From NCBI RefSeq assembly GCF_001428745.1, contig NZ_LMIO01000002.1, positions 496,001-560,000 of the forward strand: DNA of 64,000 nucleotides, given 5' to 3'. The notes under the pieces were generated by a model that saw only the letters and a list, made by a program, of their open reading frames with translations, did not search any database and was not told the DNA's origin. Source of the stretch: Leifsonia sp. Root227 (GTDB lineage Bacteria; Actinomycetota; Actinomycetes; Actinomycetales; Microbacteriaceae). The position numbers and the translations under genes were made by a program. This document shows, in pieces, positions 8,322-17,700 of this stretch (its first letter is position 1; each line of letters opens with the position of its first letter).

Positions 8322-8394
8322 GGCCCCATCGTTTAGCGGCCTAGGACGTCGCCCTCTCACGGCGGTAACGCGGGTTCAAATCCCGCTGGGGTCA
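8322..8394 (+). tRNA. tRNA-Glu (anticodon CTC)
   Basis: A 73-base cloverleaf. The acceptor strand GGCCCCA pairs with TGGGGTC, with one G-U pair. The anticodon loop CTCTCAC presents CTC for GAG codons, the T-arm reads GGGTTCAAATCCC, and the discriminator base is A. CCA is not encoded. It has its own promoter upstream and a strong terminator immediately downstream, so it is a single-gene unit. Confidence 0.95.
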
Positions 8395-8398
8395 CAAC

Positions 8399-8437
8399 AG
8401 CCCGGATGTCAGTGTTTCACTGACATCCGGGCTTTTT
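8399..8437 (+). terminator. Intrinsic terminator after tRNA-Glu
   Basis: A 16-bp perfect stem (AGCCCGGATGTCAGTG pairing with CACTGACATCCGGGCT) around a TTT loop, followed by a run of T residues. It starts five bases after the tRNA and also separates it from the convergent KTSC gene. Confidence 0.95.
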
Positions 8438-8468
8438 CAGTTGATTCTTCGCTGGGCGATTCCGTCGC

Positions 8469-8681
8469 TCACGACACCTTCTCCACGGGGTACCGGTCCC
8501 GGATCGCTTCGCCGAAATACCGCCCTGCGCTCTCCGCCTCCCACAAACCGCGCCACACCCGCTCCGGCACGATCCAGTACCGGTATACGTCCCCGCTGAC
8601 GAACTCCAGCTCCAGGATGCGCGCCGCCGGGTCGTACCCGGCCGACGCGAGCACACTGCTGGTCAGAGTCCGCCGCTTCAT
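8469..8681 (-). CDS. KTSC domain protein
   Basis: A 70-residue protein that matches the KTSC domain over its whole length. Family landmarks are an opening Ser-rich strand (RTLTSSVLASAGYD), VYRYWIVPERVW, and the ending SAGRYFGEAIRDRYP. The domain is named for lysyl-tRNA synthetase C-termini where it was first noted, and it also occurs as small stand-alone proteins of unknown function that may bind RNA. The ATG at 8681 is chosen because the domain starts there and TACTGT lies seven bases upstream. Longer in-frame starts would run into the divergent terC riboswitch. Confidence 0.75.
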   Translation of the reverse strand: MKRRTLTSSVLASAGYDPAARILELEFVSGDVYRYWIVPERVWRGLWEAESAGRYFGEAIRDRYPVEKVS

Positions 8682-8688
8682 AGCGTGC

Positions 8689-8694
8689 ACAGTA
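8689..8694 (-). promoter_or_regulatory. Putative -10 (TACTGT) of the KTSC gene
   Basis: TACTGT on the minus strand, seven bases before the ATG at 8681. It is divergent from the terC promoter at 8719. Confidence 0.4.
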
Positions 8695-8718
8695 GACCGC
8701 GCGGGTCTGCGCATCCGG

Positions 8719-8724
8719 TAGACT
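8719..8724 (+). promoter_or_regulatory. Putative -10 (TAGACT) of the terC riboswitch transcript
   Basis: TAGACT ends seven bases before A8731, which is where the conserved riboswitch core begins. The -35 is weak. Confidence 0.45.
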
Positions 8725-8730
8725 GTCCGG

Positions 8731-8885
8731 AGCGAAGGGGAGTATCCCGGACGACCCACGACGGGTCGGCGCTGTGGACGTCATCACGGTTCGAGTCTTC
8801 GAGCCCGGGCACAGCGGCACCCGAACAGTGGGTGCGGGAGAGACTTTCGGACCCGTTTCTGGTGCCCTTCGAAAGGTTTTCCCCC
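8731..8885 (+). promoter_or_regulatory. yybP-ykoY-type manganese riboswitch in the terC leader
   Basis: The leader carries the conserved 5' element GAAGGGGAGTA (8734-8744) and a 3' element AGACTTTCGG (8841-8850), about 100 bases apart with helices between them. CGAAGG (8733-8738) can pair with CTTTCG (8844-8849) to close stem P1. CTTTCG can instead pair with CGAAAG (8870-8875), which overlaps the likely Shine-Dalgarno (GAAAGG, 8871-8876, nine bases before the GTG). Metal binding that favours P1 would free the ribosome site. The riboswitch class is known to sense Mn2+ before TerC-like exporters; the switching model here is inference. Confidence 0.75.
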
Positions 8886-9992
8886 GTGGAGCTTGCTCTT
8901 CCCCCGTGGTTCGAAATCGGATCAATGGTCGTTCTGCTGCTGATCCTGGCGTTCGACCTGCTGATCGTGTTCAAACGACCGCACATCCCGAGCCCGAAGG
9001 AGTCGACGCTCTGGGTGTCGTTCTACGTGGCGCTCGCCCTGCTGTTCGCCCTCGCGATGCTCCTGATCGGGGACGCGGAGCACGCGGGGCAGTTCGTCGC
9101 AGGCTGGCTGACCGAGTACAGCCTGAGCATCGACAACCTGTTCGTCTTCGTCATCATCATGGCGAGGTTCGCCGTGCCGAGGAAGTATCAGCAGGAAGTG
9201 CTGATGGTGGGCATCATCATCGCGCTCGTCCTGCGCGGCATCTTCATCATCCTGGGCGCATCGCTGATCGCGTCGTTCAGCTGGATCTTCTACATCTTCG
9301 GTGCGTTCCTGCTCTGGACGGCCATCCACCAGGCGCTCAGCAAGCACGACGACGAGGAGGGCACGAAGGACAGCTGGTTCGTGCGGTTCACCCGCAGGCA
9401 CCTGAAGGTCTCCGACCAGTACGAGGGCAACAAGCTGCGCACCACGGTGAACGGCACCAGGATGTTCACCCCGCTGCTCATCGTCTTCCTCGCGCTGGGC
9501 ACCACCGACCTGCTGTTCGCGCTCGACTCGATCCCCGCGATCTTCGGCATCACGCAGAGCCCGTTCATCGTGTTCGCCGCCAACGTGTTCGCCCTGATGG
9601 GGCTGCGGCAGCTCTACTTCCTGCTCGGCCACCTGCTCGACAAGCTCGAATACCTCAAGTACGGCATCGCGTTCATCCTCGCCTTCATCGGCGTCAAGTT
9701 GGTGTTCCACGCCATGCACGAGAACGAGCTGCCGTTCATCAACGGCGGCCAGCACATCGAGTGGGCGCCCGATATCAGCACCATGACGTCGCTCGGCGTG
9801 ATCGTGGGGTCCATGGCAGTCGCTACGATTGCAAGTCTGGTGAAGCTGAAGCTCAGCGGCACCTCTGTCGCCGCTGCCATTCACGGTGACGGTGAAGACG
9901 ACGCGGACGCCACGGACGGCGCGAACGGATCCACGGACTCCGGGCGCGCACCGGCAACGACCGCGAAGACGCAGGAGGAAACCGGTACATGA
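8886..9992 (+). CDS. TerC family membrane protein (probable manganese exporter)
   Basis: A 368-residue polytopic membrane protein of the TerC/Alx family, members of which export Mn2+ or load it onto secreted enzymes. Family signatures are TEYSLSIDNLFVFVIIMARF (acidic residue and Asp in the membrane) and the later TTDLLFALDSIPAIFGIT. About eight or nine membrane segments are visible, followed by an acidic, Thr/Ser-rich tail of about 40 residues. The GTG at 8886 is chosen because the upstream in-frame extension lies inside the riboswitch and a GAAAGG site precedes it. Its stop overlaps the PP2C start (ATGA), so both genes may share the riboswitch-controlled transcript. Confidence 0.85.
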   Translation: MELALPPWFEIGSMVVLLLILAFDLLIVFKRPHIPSPKESTLWVSFYVALALLFALAMLLIGDAEHAGQFVAGWLTEYSLSIDNLFVFVIIMARFAVPRKYQQEVLMVGIIIALVLRGIFIILGASLIASFSWIFYIFGAFLLWTAIHQALSKHDDEEGTKDSWFVRFTRRHLKVSDQYEGNKLRTTVNGTRMFTPLLIVFLALGTTDLLFALDSIPAIFGITQSPFIVFAANVFALMGLRQLYFLLGHLLDKLEYLKYGIAFILAFIGVKLVFHAMHENELPFINGGQHIEWAPDISTMTSLGVIVGSMAVATIASLVKLKLSGTSVAAAIHGDGEDDADATDGANGSTDSGRAPATTAKTQEETGT

Positions 9993-10801
9993 CGTCAATC
10001 GTCGGCGTGAGCGTTCGCAGCGATGTCGGTGCGGTACGGCACGTCAACGAGGACAGCATGATCGCGGCGGACCCGGTGTTCGCCGTCGCAGACGGGATGG
10101 GCGGGCACGCCAGAGGGGATGCGGCCAGCCAGACGGCGGTCGAGTCCATCGCCCGCACCCTTCCTGCCGGCTCCAGGCCGACCCCCGACGAGGTCATCGC
10201 AGCGATCGACGAGGCGAACGCCGCTGTGCGCGCCCTGTCGGGTGCAGACGAGTCGGGCGTCGCGGTGGCGGGCACCACGCTCACCGGCGTCGTGCGCGTG
10301 CGCGTGCCGGAGGTCGCGGAAGAGCAGTGGATGGTCGTGAACGTCGGCGACTCCCGCGTATACCTCTGGGACGGCAGGGCGCTCAGCCGCCTGAGCGTCG
10401 ACCACTCCGCCGTGCAGGAGCTGGTGGACGCCGGCCTCATCACCGAGGCGCAGGCGGCCGTGCATCCGGAGCGGAACGTCATCACGCGGGCGCTCGGCGC
10501 GGAGGACTTCGTCGACACGGACTCGTTGCTGCTGCGCGAGGAGGGGCGCCAGACGTTCCTGATCTGCTCGGACGGGCTCACCAAGGAGCTCGGCGACGAG
10601 GCCATCGCGCGCATCCTCGCGGACGGCGGACCGGACGTCGCCGACCGGCTGGTGAGCGCCGCCATCGCGGCAGGCGGGCGCGACAACGTCACCGTGATCG
10701 TGGTTGAATCGACGGCGGGGGATGCGGAACCGGCTTCCGATGTCACGAAAGACAGGCCGGAAGACAGCCGCTCTCTCGAAGACACGCAGCCGAGAGGGTA
10801 G
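9989..10801 (+). CDS. PP2C-family Ser/Thr protein phosphatase
   Basis: A 270-residue soluble PPM/PP2C phosphatase that would remove phosphate from Ser/Thr and reverse the kinase encoded at 12123. Metal and active-site motifs are NEDS (20-23), ADGMGGHA (34-41), VNVGDSRVYL, ICSDGLTKELGD and GGRDNVTVIVV. These include the Asp residues that hold two Mn2+/Mg2+ ions. Unlike PstP of mycobacteria it lacks a C-terminal membrane segment, ending instead in about 30 polar residues. It overlaps terC by four bases and lies 11 bases before the FHA gene. Confidence 0.9.
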   Translation: MTSIVGVSVRSDVGAVRHVNEDSMIAADPVFAVADGMGGHARGDAASQTAVESIARTLPAGSRPTPDEVIAAIDEANAAVRALSGADESGVAVAGTTLTGVVRVRVPEVAEEQWMVVNVGDSRVYLWDGRALSRLSVDHSAVQELVDAGLITEAQAAVHPERNVITRALGAEDFVDTDSLLLREEGRQTFLICSDGLTKELGDEAIARILADGGPDVADRLVSAAIAAGGRDNVTVIVVESTAGDAEPASDVTKDRPEDSRSLEDTQPRG

Positions 10802-10812
10802 GTTTCACCGAC

Positions 10813-12126
10813 GTGTTCGACGTGCAGCAGACGACAACCGGGGACTGGGCGGTGGTCGCGGCGGGAACGCGCGCACTCGTCGTCGAAGCGCAGGACGCGT
10901 CAGCCCTTCGTGCGCTGGCGTCGGCTGTCGCCTCCGGGTTCGCTGCGACGCTGGAAGCGCTCGCGGCGGACGGGTTCGCCAGGACGCCGTCCTTCGGCCT
11001 GATAGACGGAGGGGCGGGGCGCGCGATGGTCGCCGTCCGCGGCCCCGTCGTCGCGACCGTGCGGACGGCAGCGGGGGAGCGCCGCATCGACGCAGAGGGC
11101 GTCTCCACCTGGGTGGAGCAGCAGGTGGCGGAGGCGACCGCGGTCGCGCTCGCCGTCGAGCCGGCGGATGCGGCGGATGCGCGTCGCCCCGCGCTGCCGC
11201 TGGCCGACGGGATCGTGTGGGGCACGGCGGTGAGCTGGGCCGGCACCGTCGCTTCGGCAGCACCGGCCGTCGTGCAGGAGCAGAAGCGTGCGCCGATCAC
11301 CGCGCCGGTGGCACTGGAGGTGCAGGCGGACGAGCCGCAGCAGGACGAGCCGCAGCCCGCTCAGCCGGAGCCCGCGCAGCCGGACCCGGTGCATCCAGAG
11401 CGGGTGAATGTGGTCGCAGACGAGACGCGCATCCCGGACACCACCGTGAGCGAGGCGACCATCGCCCAGCCGGCCGACACGGACGCTGGCACAGATCCCG
11501 ACGCGGACGGCGACGCGACCGGCTACGACCACCTGTTCGGCGCCACCATGGTGCGCAGTGTCGAGGACGCGGCCGTGCGCCAGGCGGACGAGGCAGAGCC
11601 CGCCCGCATCGACCTGCCGAGGTTCATCACCGACTCCGCCCCCGCGCGTCCGAGTGCCGAGGCCGGAGACCACGACGGGCTCACCATCATGTCCGGGAGC
11701 CTCGGCGGCCTCCTCGGCGGCCGCCAGAGCGAGCAGGAGCATGAGCGTGACAACGAGCACGAGCAGCTGCCCGTCGCGCCTTCCCCTCGGTTCTTCGTCG
11801 ATCTCGCAGACGGAAGGCGCGAGTACCTGGAGCCGCCGATCGTCGTCGGCCGTGCCCCCGTCGCCTCCACCACCGCGCGCGGCCCGGCGCCGCGTCCGGT
11901 CACCGTGGACAGCGCCGAGCGCGACATCTCGCGATCGCACACGACGATCGCGGTCGAGGGCGACACTGTGGTCGTCACCGACCTGCACTCCCGCAACGGC
12001 ACGATGATCGTGCTGCCAGGCAAGCAGCCGCAGAAGCTCCGCAGCGGCGAGCCGACCGCCGTCATCGCAGGGACGGTCGTCGATCTGGGCAGCGGCGTCA
12101 CGCTCACGGTCGGTGAGGACGCATGA
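10813..12126 (+). CDS. FHA domain protein with unknown N-terminal domain
   Basis: A 437-residue soluble protein on a GTG start. Residues about 330-430 form a forkhead-associated domain, which binds phosphothreonine: PIVVGRAP, then ERDISRSHTTIAVEGDTVVVTDLHSRNGTMI, with the GR, SxxH and NG landmarks intact. The first 160 residues are an Ala-rich alpha/beta region that I do not recognise. Between them (about 165-325) lies a Pro/Glu/Gln/Asp-rich linker, probably disordered and a possible phosphorylation target. The stop overlaps the kinase start (ATGA), so it is likely a substrate or adaptor of that kinase. Confidence 0.85.
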   Translation: MFDVQQTTTGDWAVVAAGTRALVVEAQDASALRALASAVASGFAATLEALAADGFARTPSFGLIDGGAGRAMVAVRGPVVATVRTAAGERRIDAEGVSTWVEQQVAEATAVALAVEPADAADARRPALPLADGIVWGTAVSWAGTVASAAPAVVQEQKRAPITAPVALEVQADEPQQDEPQPAQPEPAQPDPVHPERVNVVADETRIPDTTVSEATIAQPADTDAGTDPDADGDATGYDHLFGATMVRSVEDAAVRQADEAEPARIDLPRFITDSAPARPSAEAGDHDGLTIMSGSLGGLLGGRQSEQEHERDNEHEQLPVAPSPRFFVDLADGRREYLEPPIVVGRAPVASTTARGPAPRPVTVDSAERDISRSHTTIAVEGDTVVVTDLHSRNGTMIVLPGKQPQKLRSGEPTAVIAGTVVDLGSGVTLTVGEDA

Positions 12127-13847
12127 GGCGTCTCGCCTCGCAGCCGCCCGCCCTGCCGGGGTTCCATTTCATCCGGCTGCTCGGCTCCGGCGGGTTCTCC
12201 GACGTGTTCCTCTACGAGCAGGAGCTGCCGAAGCGCAGCGTCGCCGTGAAGGTGCTGCTCACCGACAGCGTCGACGACGCCGCCCGCGCCCGGTTCGTGG
12301 CGGAGGCGAACGTGATGGCCAGGCTGTCCGCGCACCCGTACATCGTCACGATCCACCACGCAGACGTGTCCGCCGACGACCGGCCGTACCTGGTGATGGA
12401 GTACTGCTCCGGCCCGTCGCTCGGCGATCGGTTCAAGCGCGAGCGCTTCACCGTGGAGGACGCCCTGCGCATCGGCGTGCGGCTGTCGAGCGCCATCGCG
12501 ACCGCGCACAGCGTCGGCATCCTGCACAGGGACATCAAGCCGGCGAACGTGCTCACCACCGACTTCGGCTGGCCGGCGCTCACCGACTTCGGCATCGCCT
12601 CCGCCCTCGAGGAACTGCCCGTGCACACGGCATCGCTCGGCTCGCTGCGCGGAGGGGACGCGGACACCGGCACGAGCGGCAGCCGCTCCGTCGGGCTCAG
12701 CGTGCCGTGGTCGCCCGCCGAGATGTTCGACGACGACCCCCAGCCGGATGTGCGCAGCGACGTGTTCTCGCTCGCCGCGACCATCCACACCATCCTCGCC
12801 GGGCGCACGCCGTTCGAGGTGCCAGGCAGGGCGAACGGCACCCTCGATCTCATCGGCAGGATCGAGCGAGGGATGATCACGCCGATCGACAGAGACGACC
12901 TCCCTCCGTCTCTCGTCGCCGTGCTGCGCAAGGGCATGGCGACCAGGCGCGACGACCGCTTCGCGACGGCGGTCGACTTCGCCAGGGCACTGCAGAGGGT
13001 GGAGCTGGAGCTCGGTTTCGCGCCGACCAGCATCGACGTGTCGAACCTGCGGACGCTGGACGAGTCGCCGCCGTCGCCGTCCGGAGAAGACGAGACGCGC
13101 GCCCGCTCCGTGCAGTCGGTGGATGCGCAGGGTCTCTCCGCGCAGAAGCCGCAGAAGCCGCAGACGACGCCGACGACGCCGCAGAAGGAGTCGCCCGCCG
13201 CGCACGACAGCACGGAGACGCGCCCCGGCCTCGTCGAGGTGCCGGCCGACCTGCTCGCCGGGCCGACCGTGGTGCGCGGCGCTGTCCCGACCGTGCATCC
13301 AGAGCCGGAGCGGGATGCCGCTCCCGTCGAGAACACGATGCTGCGTCCCCGCACGGATGCGCGCACGAAGCAGGAGCCGGAGCAGGATCAGGAGCGGAAG
13401 CCGGACGCTGCGTCCGCATCCCGTCCCCGCGCATCCCGGCCACGCTGGCTGCTGCCGGTGATCGCCGCCGCTGCCGTGCTCGTGGTCGCCGGCGGTGTGC
13501 TCGCCGCCGTGCTCCTGCCACAGACCGCACCCGCTGCGTCGCCGACGCAGCGGCCAGGAAGCGATCAGGACGGGACGGTCGCGGTCACCGTCGTGCCGCC
13601 GCCGACGCTGGTCTCCGCCACCCGCAACGCGCAGGGCACGACGGCGACCATCGTCTGGAAGACGGCGAAGCCGCAGAAGGGCGACCAGTACCAGTGGGTG
13701 CGGGAGGGAACGACCGACGTGCCGGAGGTGACCGCGCAGCCGAAGGCGGAGCTGACCGGCCTCACCGCCGGCGTTCCTGTCTGCATCGACGTCGCCACCG
13801 TGCGCTCCGGCAGGACGTCGGAGCCGTTGAAAGCGTGCTCGAAATGA
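12123..13847 (+). CDS. Membrane-bound Ser/Thr protein kinase (PknB-like)
   Basis: A 574-residue eukaryotic-type kinase. The catalytic domain (about 14-300) has the glycine loop GSGGFSDVF (21-29), the ATP lysine in AVKVLL (K43), HRDIKPANVL (H135-L144) and DFG (155-157). Insertions follow the activation loop. A Pro/Glu-rich juxtamembrane region (about 305-440) leads to one membrane helix (about 442-465) and an outside domain of about 105 residues with a fibronectin-III-like pattern ending in Cys. That domain resembles the Fn3 repeats of the nearby surface protein. It overlaps both neighbours by four bases, so translation is probably coupled. Confidence 0.92.
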   Translation: MRRLASQPPALPGFHFIRLLGSGGFSDVFLYEQELPKRSVAVKVLLTDSVDDAARARFVAEANVMARLSAHPYIVTIHHADVSADDRPYLVMEYCSGPSLGDRFKRERFTVEDALRIGVRLSSAIATAHSVGILHRDIKPANVLTTDFGWPALTDFGIASALEELPVHTASLGSLRGGDADTGTSGSRSVGLSVPWSPAEMFDDDPQPDVRSDVFSLAATIHTILAGRTPFEVPGRANGTLDLIGRIERGMITPIDRDDLPPSLVAVLRKGMATRRDDRFATAVDFARALQRVELELGFAPTSIDVSNLRTLDESPPSPSGEDETRARSVQSVDAQGLSAQKPQKPQTTPTTPQKESPAAHDSTETRPGLVEVPADLLAGPTVVRGAVPTVHPEPERDAAPVENTMLRPRTDARTKQEPEQDQERKPDAASASRPRASRPRWLLPVIAAAAVLVVAGGVLAAVLLPQTAPAASPTQRPGSDQDGTVAVTVVPPPTLVSATRNAQGTTATIVWKTAKPQKGDQYQWVREGTTDVPEVTAQPKAELTGLTAGVPVCIDVATVRSGRTSEPLKACSK

Positions 13848-14632
13848 AACCGTTGACCATCGACTACTGCGGCGAGCTCTACACGGTGACGGACCCCGTC
13901 GAGTTCGGCATCGGCCGCGAGGCCGACCTCAGCATCGACGACAACCCGTACCTGCACCGCCGCTTCCTCACCATCAGCAGCGACTTCGGGATGTGGTGGC
14001 TCTCCAACGTCGGAACCCTCCTGACCGCGACCGTGAGCGACTCCACCGGCACCGTGCAGGCGTGGCTGGCCCCCGGCGCCAAGCTGCCGATCGTGTTCCA
14101 GACCATGCACGTCATGTTCAGCGCCGGCGCGACCACGTACGACTTCACGATCAGCAGCGAGGACGACTTCTTCAACACGGCGGTCACCGTCAACGACGCA
14201 GGAGGCTCGACGACGATCCTGCCGGTGACGCTCACCACCAGCCAGCGGCAGCTCATCGTCGCGCTCTCCGAGGGCGTGCTGACGCAGGCGGTGCCAGGCC
14301 GGGGCACCATCCCGACGTCGGCGGAGGCCGCGGCGAGGCTCGGCTGGAGCATGACGACGTTCAACCGCAAGCTCGACAACGTCTGCGACAAGCTCGACAA
14401 GCTCGGCGTCGCCGGGCTCCGCGGCGGCAAGGGCAAGCTCGCCACCAACCGGAGGGCGCGGCTCGTCGAGTACGCGGTCACGACCAGGCTCGTCGGCCTG
14501 GACGACCTGGCGCTGCTCGACGCGGACACGGCCGGAGCATCCGCTGCGGAGACGGGCGCTGCGGAGACGGGCGCAGCGGATGCAGACGAAGCGGGGGCGG
14601 CGAAGGCGTCGTCGGCTCGGGAGGATGGGTAG
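13844..14632 (+). CDS. FHA-like protein with helix-turn-helix-like C-terminal domain
   Basis: A 262-residue protein whose ATG overlaps the kinase stop. Residues 1-105 look like a divergent FHA fold: FGIGREADLSIDDNPYLHRRFLTI holds the GRE and a His after a loop, but the later Asn-Gly is less clear (SNVGTLL). Residues about 125-215 are a compact helical region (LTTSQRQLIVALSEG, SAEAAARLGWSMTTFNRKLDNVCDKL) that resembles a winged helix-turn-helix. The last 40 residues are an Ala/Glu/Asp-rich tail. The plan resembles phospho-dependent regulators such as EmbR in reverse order, so it may carry the kinase signal to DNA. That role is inference. Confidence 0.65.
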   Translation: MKPLTIDYCGELYTVTDPVEFGIGREADLSIDDNPYLHRRFLTISSDFGMWWLSNVGTLLTATVSDSTGTVQAWLAPGAKLPIVFQTMHVMFSAGATTYDFTISSEDDFFNTAVTVNDAGGSTTILPVTLTTSQRQLIVALSEGVLTQAVPGRGTIPTSAEAAARLGWSMTTFNRKLDNVCDKLDKLGVAGLRGGKGKLATNRRARLVEYAVTTRLVGLDDLALLDADTAGASAAETGAAETGAADADEAGAAKASSAREDG

Positions 14633-14662
14633 ACCTCCCCATCCACGCCCGTCCGGGGGCCG

Positions 14663-14671
14663 TGTTAGCGT
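14663..14671 (+). promoter_or_regulatory. Putative extended -10 promoter of the giant surface-protein gene
   Basis: TGTTAGCGT reads as an extended -10 (TGn plus TAGCGT). A G-rich ribosome site at 14691-14696 precedes the GTG at 14708. This would allow the envelope genes to be expressed apart from the kinase genes. Confidence 0.35.
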
Positions 14672-14707
14672 AGTGGTCGTTCTCGAACCCGGGGGGATAG
14701 CAGAGTA

Positions 14708-17700
14708 GTGGCATCGCTGAGCGCGTGGATCCGCAAGCGCAAGACGCTCGCCTCCGTGACCGCTCTGGCCGTCGTCGCCGGCGTCCCTCTGACGATCGCG
14801 GTGCTGCACAAGGGTTTCCCCGTGAACGCCGTCGACCTGGACACCAGAGACGTGTGGGTGACCAACGGCGACAAGCTGATGGGCGGCAGGCTCAACCACC
14901 AGATCAACGAGCTGGATGCCGCGGTCACCGGCGCGAGCTCCGACCTGGACGTGCTCCAGGACGGGTCTGCGTACTTCCTCACCGACGCCCCGCACGGCAC
15001 GGTCGACAAGATCGACCCGGCGTTCGTGTCGCTCGGCGGCCGCATCCAGGTGCCGGAGAAGTCGCAGCTCGGGTACGGCGCGAACACGCTGTCCGTGCTG
15101 TCGCCGACCGGTCAGCTCTGGGTGCTCGACGCCAGCGGCCGTCTCGATTTCGACAAGGCGAAGACCAGGCCGACCGCGAAGGTCGGCGCCGATGCGCAGC
15201 TCGCCGTCAGCAAGAGCGGTGAGACGTTCGTCGTCGCGCCGCAGGGGAAGAAGCTGTACACCGTCGACCATCCAGGCGCGGAGGCGACGACGGCGTCGTT
15301 CCCCGTGCCGGGGAAGTTCCAGGTCTCCGCTGTCGGCGACCATCCCGTGGTGCTCGACACCCAGGCGAACCGGGTCATCACGTCGGACGGGAAGACCGTC
15401 GACCTGCCGGCGAAGGGCCTCAAACTCCAGCAGCCGTCCGCCGACGACCCGTCCGCGCTCGTCGCGACGGCGTCCAGCCTGCTCAGCGTCCCGCTCGGTG
15501 GAGGGACCGTGGTCGCGCATCCGGCCGGGGCGACGTCCACCGGAGGAGCGGCGGCGGTCTCGGCTCCCGTCCGCCTCGGCGACTGCTCATACGGTGCCTG
15601 GGCGGGCACCGCGCGCTATCTCTACGCCTGCGACGGCGCGAAGGACGTCGGCGTCGACATCGACCAGCCGGTGAAGGGCGACGACCTCGAATTCCGGGTC
15701 AACCACGGGGTGATCGCGCTCAACAACCTGCGAGACGGCAACGCCTGGGTGGTGTCCTCGAACATGCGGCTCGTGCAGAACTGGGCGCAGCTCAAGCCCA
15801 ACGAGACCACCGTGCAGGGCGACACAGGCGAGGAGAAGCCCGTCCTGCAGTCGTTCTCCGACACCCTCGCGCAGCGCACGAAGGTGAACCGTCCGCCGAC
15901 GGCCGTTCCCGATGCGTTCGGCGTCCGCCCAGGGCGCTCGACGGTGCTGCCCGTGCTCGCCAACGACACCGACCCCGACGGCGACGTGCTCACCATCTCG
16001 GACGTCTCCACGCTGCCGGCAGCCCAGGGCACGCTGGAGCTGGTCGAGGGAGGGCGAGCGCTCCAGTTCACCCCAGCGGCGGGCCTCAGTGGCACCATCT
16101 CGTTCCGCTACGCGGTCGACGACGGCCGCGGCGGCACCTCCACCGCGCAGGTGGATGCGACCCTGCACCAGCCGGCGCAGAACGCCGCCCCCGCCTCCAC
16201 CAGGGCCAGCACAGCGCAGGCCGAGGTCGGTCAGTCGGTGAAGTACGACGTGCTGAACGACTGGCTCGACCCGGACGGGGACGACCTCTCCCTGGTGTCC
16301 GCGGCGTCGACCACCGAGGACGACGTGCAGTTCAAGCCGAACGGCGAGGTCACCTTCACCAGCAAGACGGGCCAGACCGGCTCGAAAGAGGTCAAGGTCA
16401 CGGTCTCTGACGGCAAGAAGAGCACGACAGGCAGCCTGCTCATCACGGTCAAGGCAGCGGGGACGCTCGATCCGGTGGCGGTGCCGGACTTCGGAGCGGG
16501 GTTCACCGGGAAGCCCGTGGTCGTGCATCCTCTGGACAACGACCAGTCGCCGTCCGGGCAGCCGCTCAGCCTGGTCGGTGCGTCCATCGATGGCCAGGCG
16601 AGCGCCGACGTGACCACCGACGCCGCGCGCGGCACCGTCACGGTGCTCAGCAACACGCCTGGCGAGTACTACGTCACGTACACGCTCGGGGCGGGCCCGA
16701 AATCCACCACCGGGCTGATCCGGGTGGATGTGGCCGCCGACGGCGGTTCTGACGCACCGCCCATCGCGGTGACCGACACGGCATACGTGCGTCCAGGCGA
16801 GCCCACCTCGGTGAGCGTGCTCGACAACGACGTGTCGCCGTCCGGCCGCGTGCTCGTCGTGCGCTCCGTGACGGCCGCGGCAGGAGCGGGCGACCTCAAC
16901 GTGGAGGTGCTCGACAACGCCGTCGTCAAGGTGACCGCCCCGACCGTGCTCGCCGAGCAGGTGCAGCTCGTCTACACGGTCTCCGACGGCATCCACGAGG
17001 CGAAGGCCGGGATCACCGTTGTCCCCGTTCCTCCGCTGGTCACCCACCAGCCGCCGATCGCGGTCGACGACACCGCGACGGTGCGCGCGGGCGACATCGT
17101 CACCGTGCCTGTGATGGACAACGACTACTCGCCGGACAACGCTCCGTTCTCCCTCGACCCGGCCCTGCGCGACGACGCGGCGGCCGGGAAGGGCGCCACG
17201 GCGTTCGTCAGCGGCAAGACCGTGCGCTACCAGGCGCCGACCGAGCCTGGACAGTACAGCGTCGTCTACGGCATCACCGACAAGCTCGGCCAGAAGGCGC
17301 AGGCGACGGTGAGCTTCGTGGTGACAGCGCCGGACAAGGGCAGCGACAGGGCACCGCGCCCGCAGCCGCTCACCATTCGGGCGTTCGCCGGATCGACGGT
17401 GCCGGTCGACGTTCCGCTCGACGGGATCGACCCGGACGGCGACTCCGTCACGCTCGCAGGGCTCGGCAGCCAGCCGACGCTCGGCCGCATCTCGGACAGC
17501 TCCAGCACGTCGTTCACCTACGAGGCGTACCCGACCTCTGCTGGCACGGACACCTTCACCTACCAGGTCAAGGACACCTACGGGAAGGCGGCGACGGGCA
17601 CGGTCACCATCGGCGTCATTCCGCGCCCGACCGCTGTGCAGCCGCCGATCGCAGGGAACGACCCCGTGCAGGTCAAGCCGGGCCGCACCGTCTCCGTCCC

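Noticed and set aside
8685..8885. Longer N-terminus for TerC starting at 8685
   Set aside because: The 67 extra codons coincide with the promoter and riboswitch and carry no membrane segment typical of the family.
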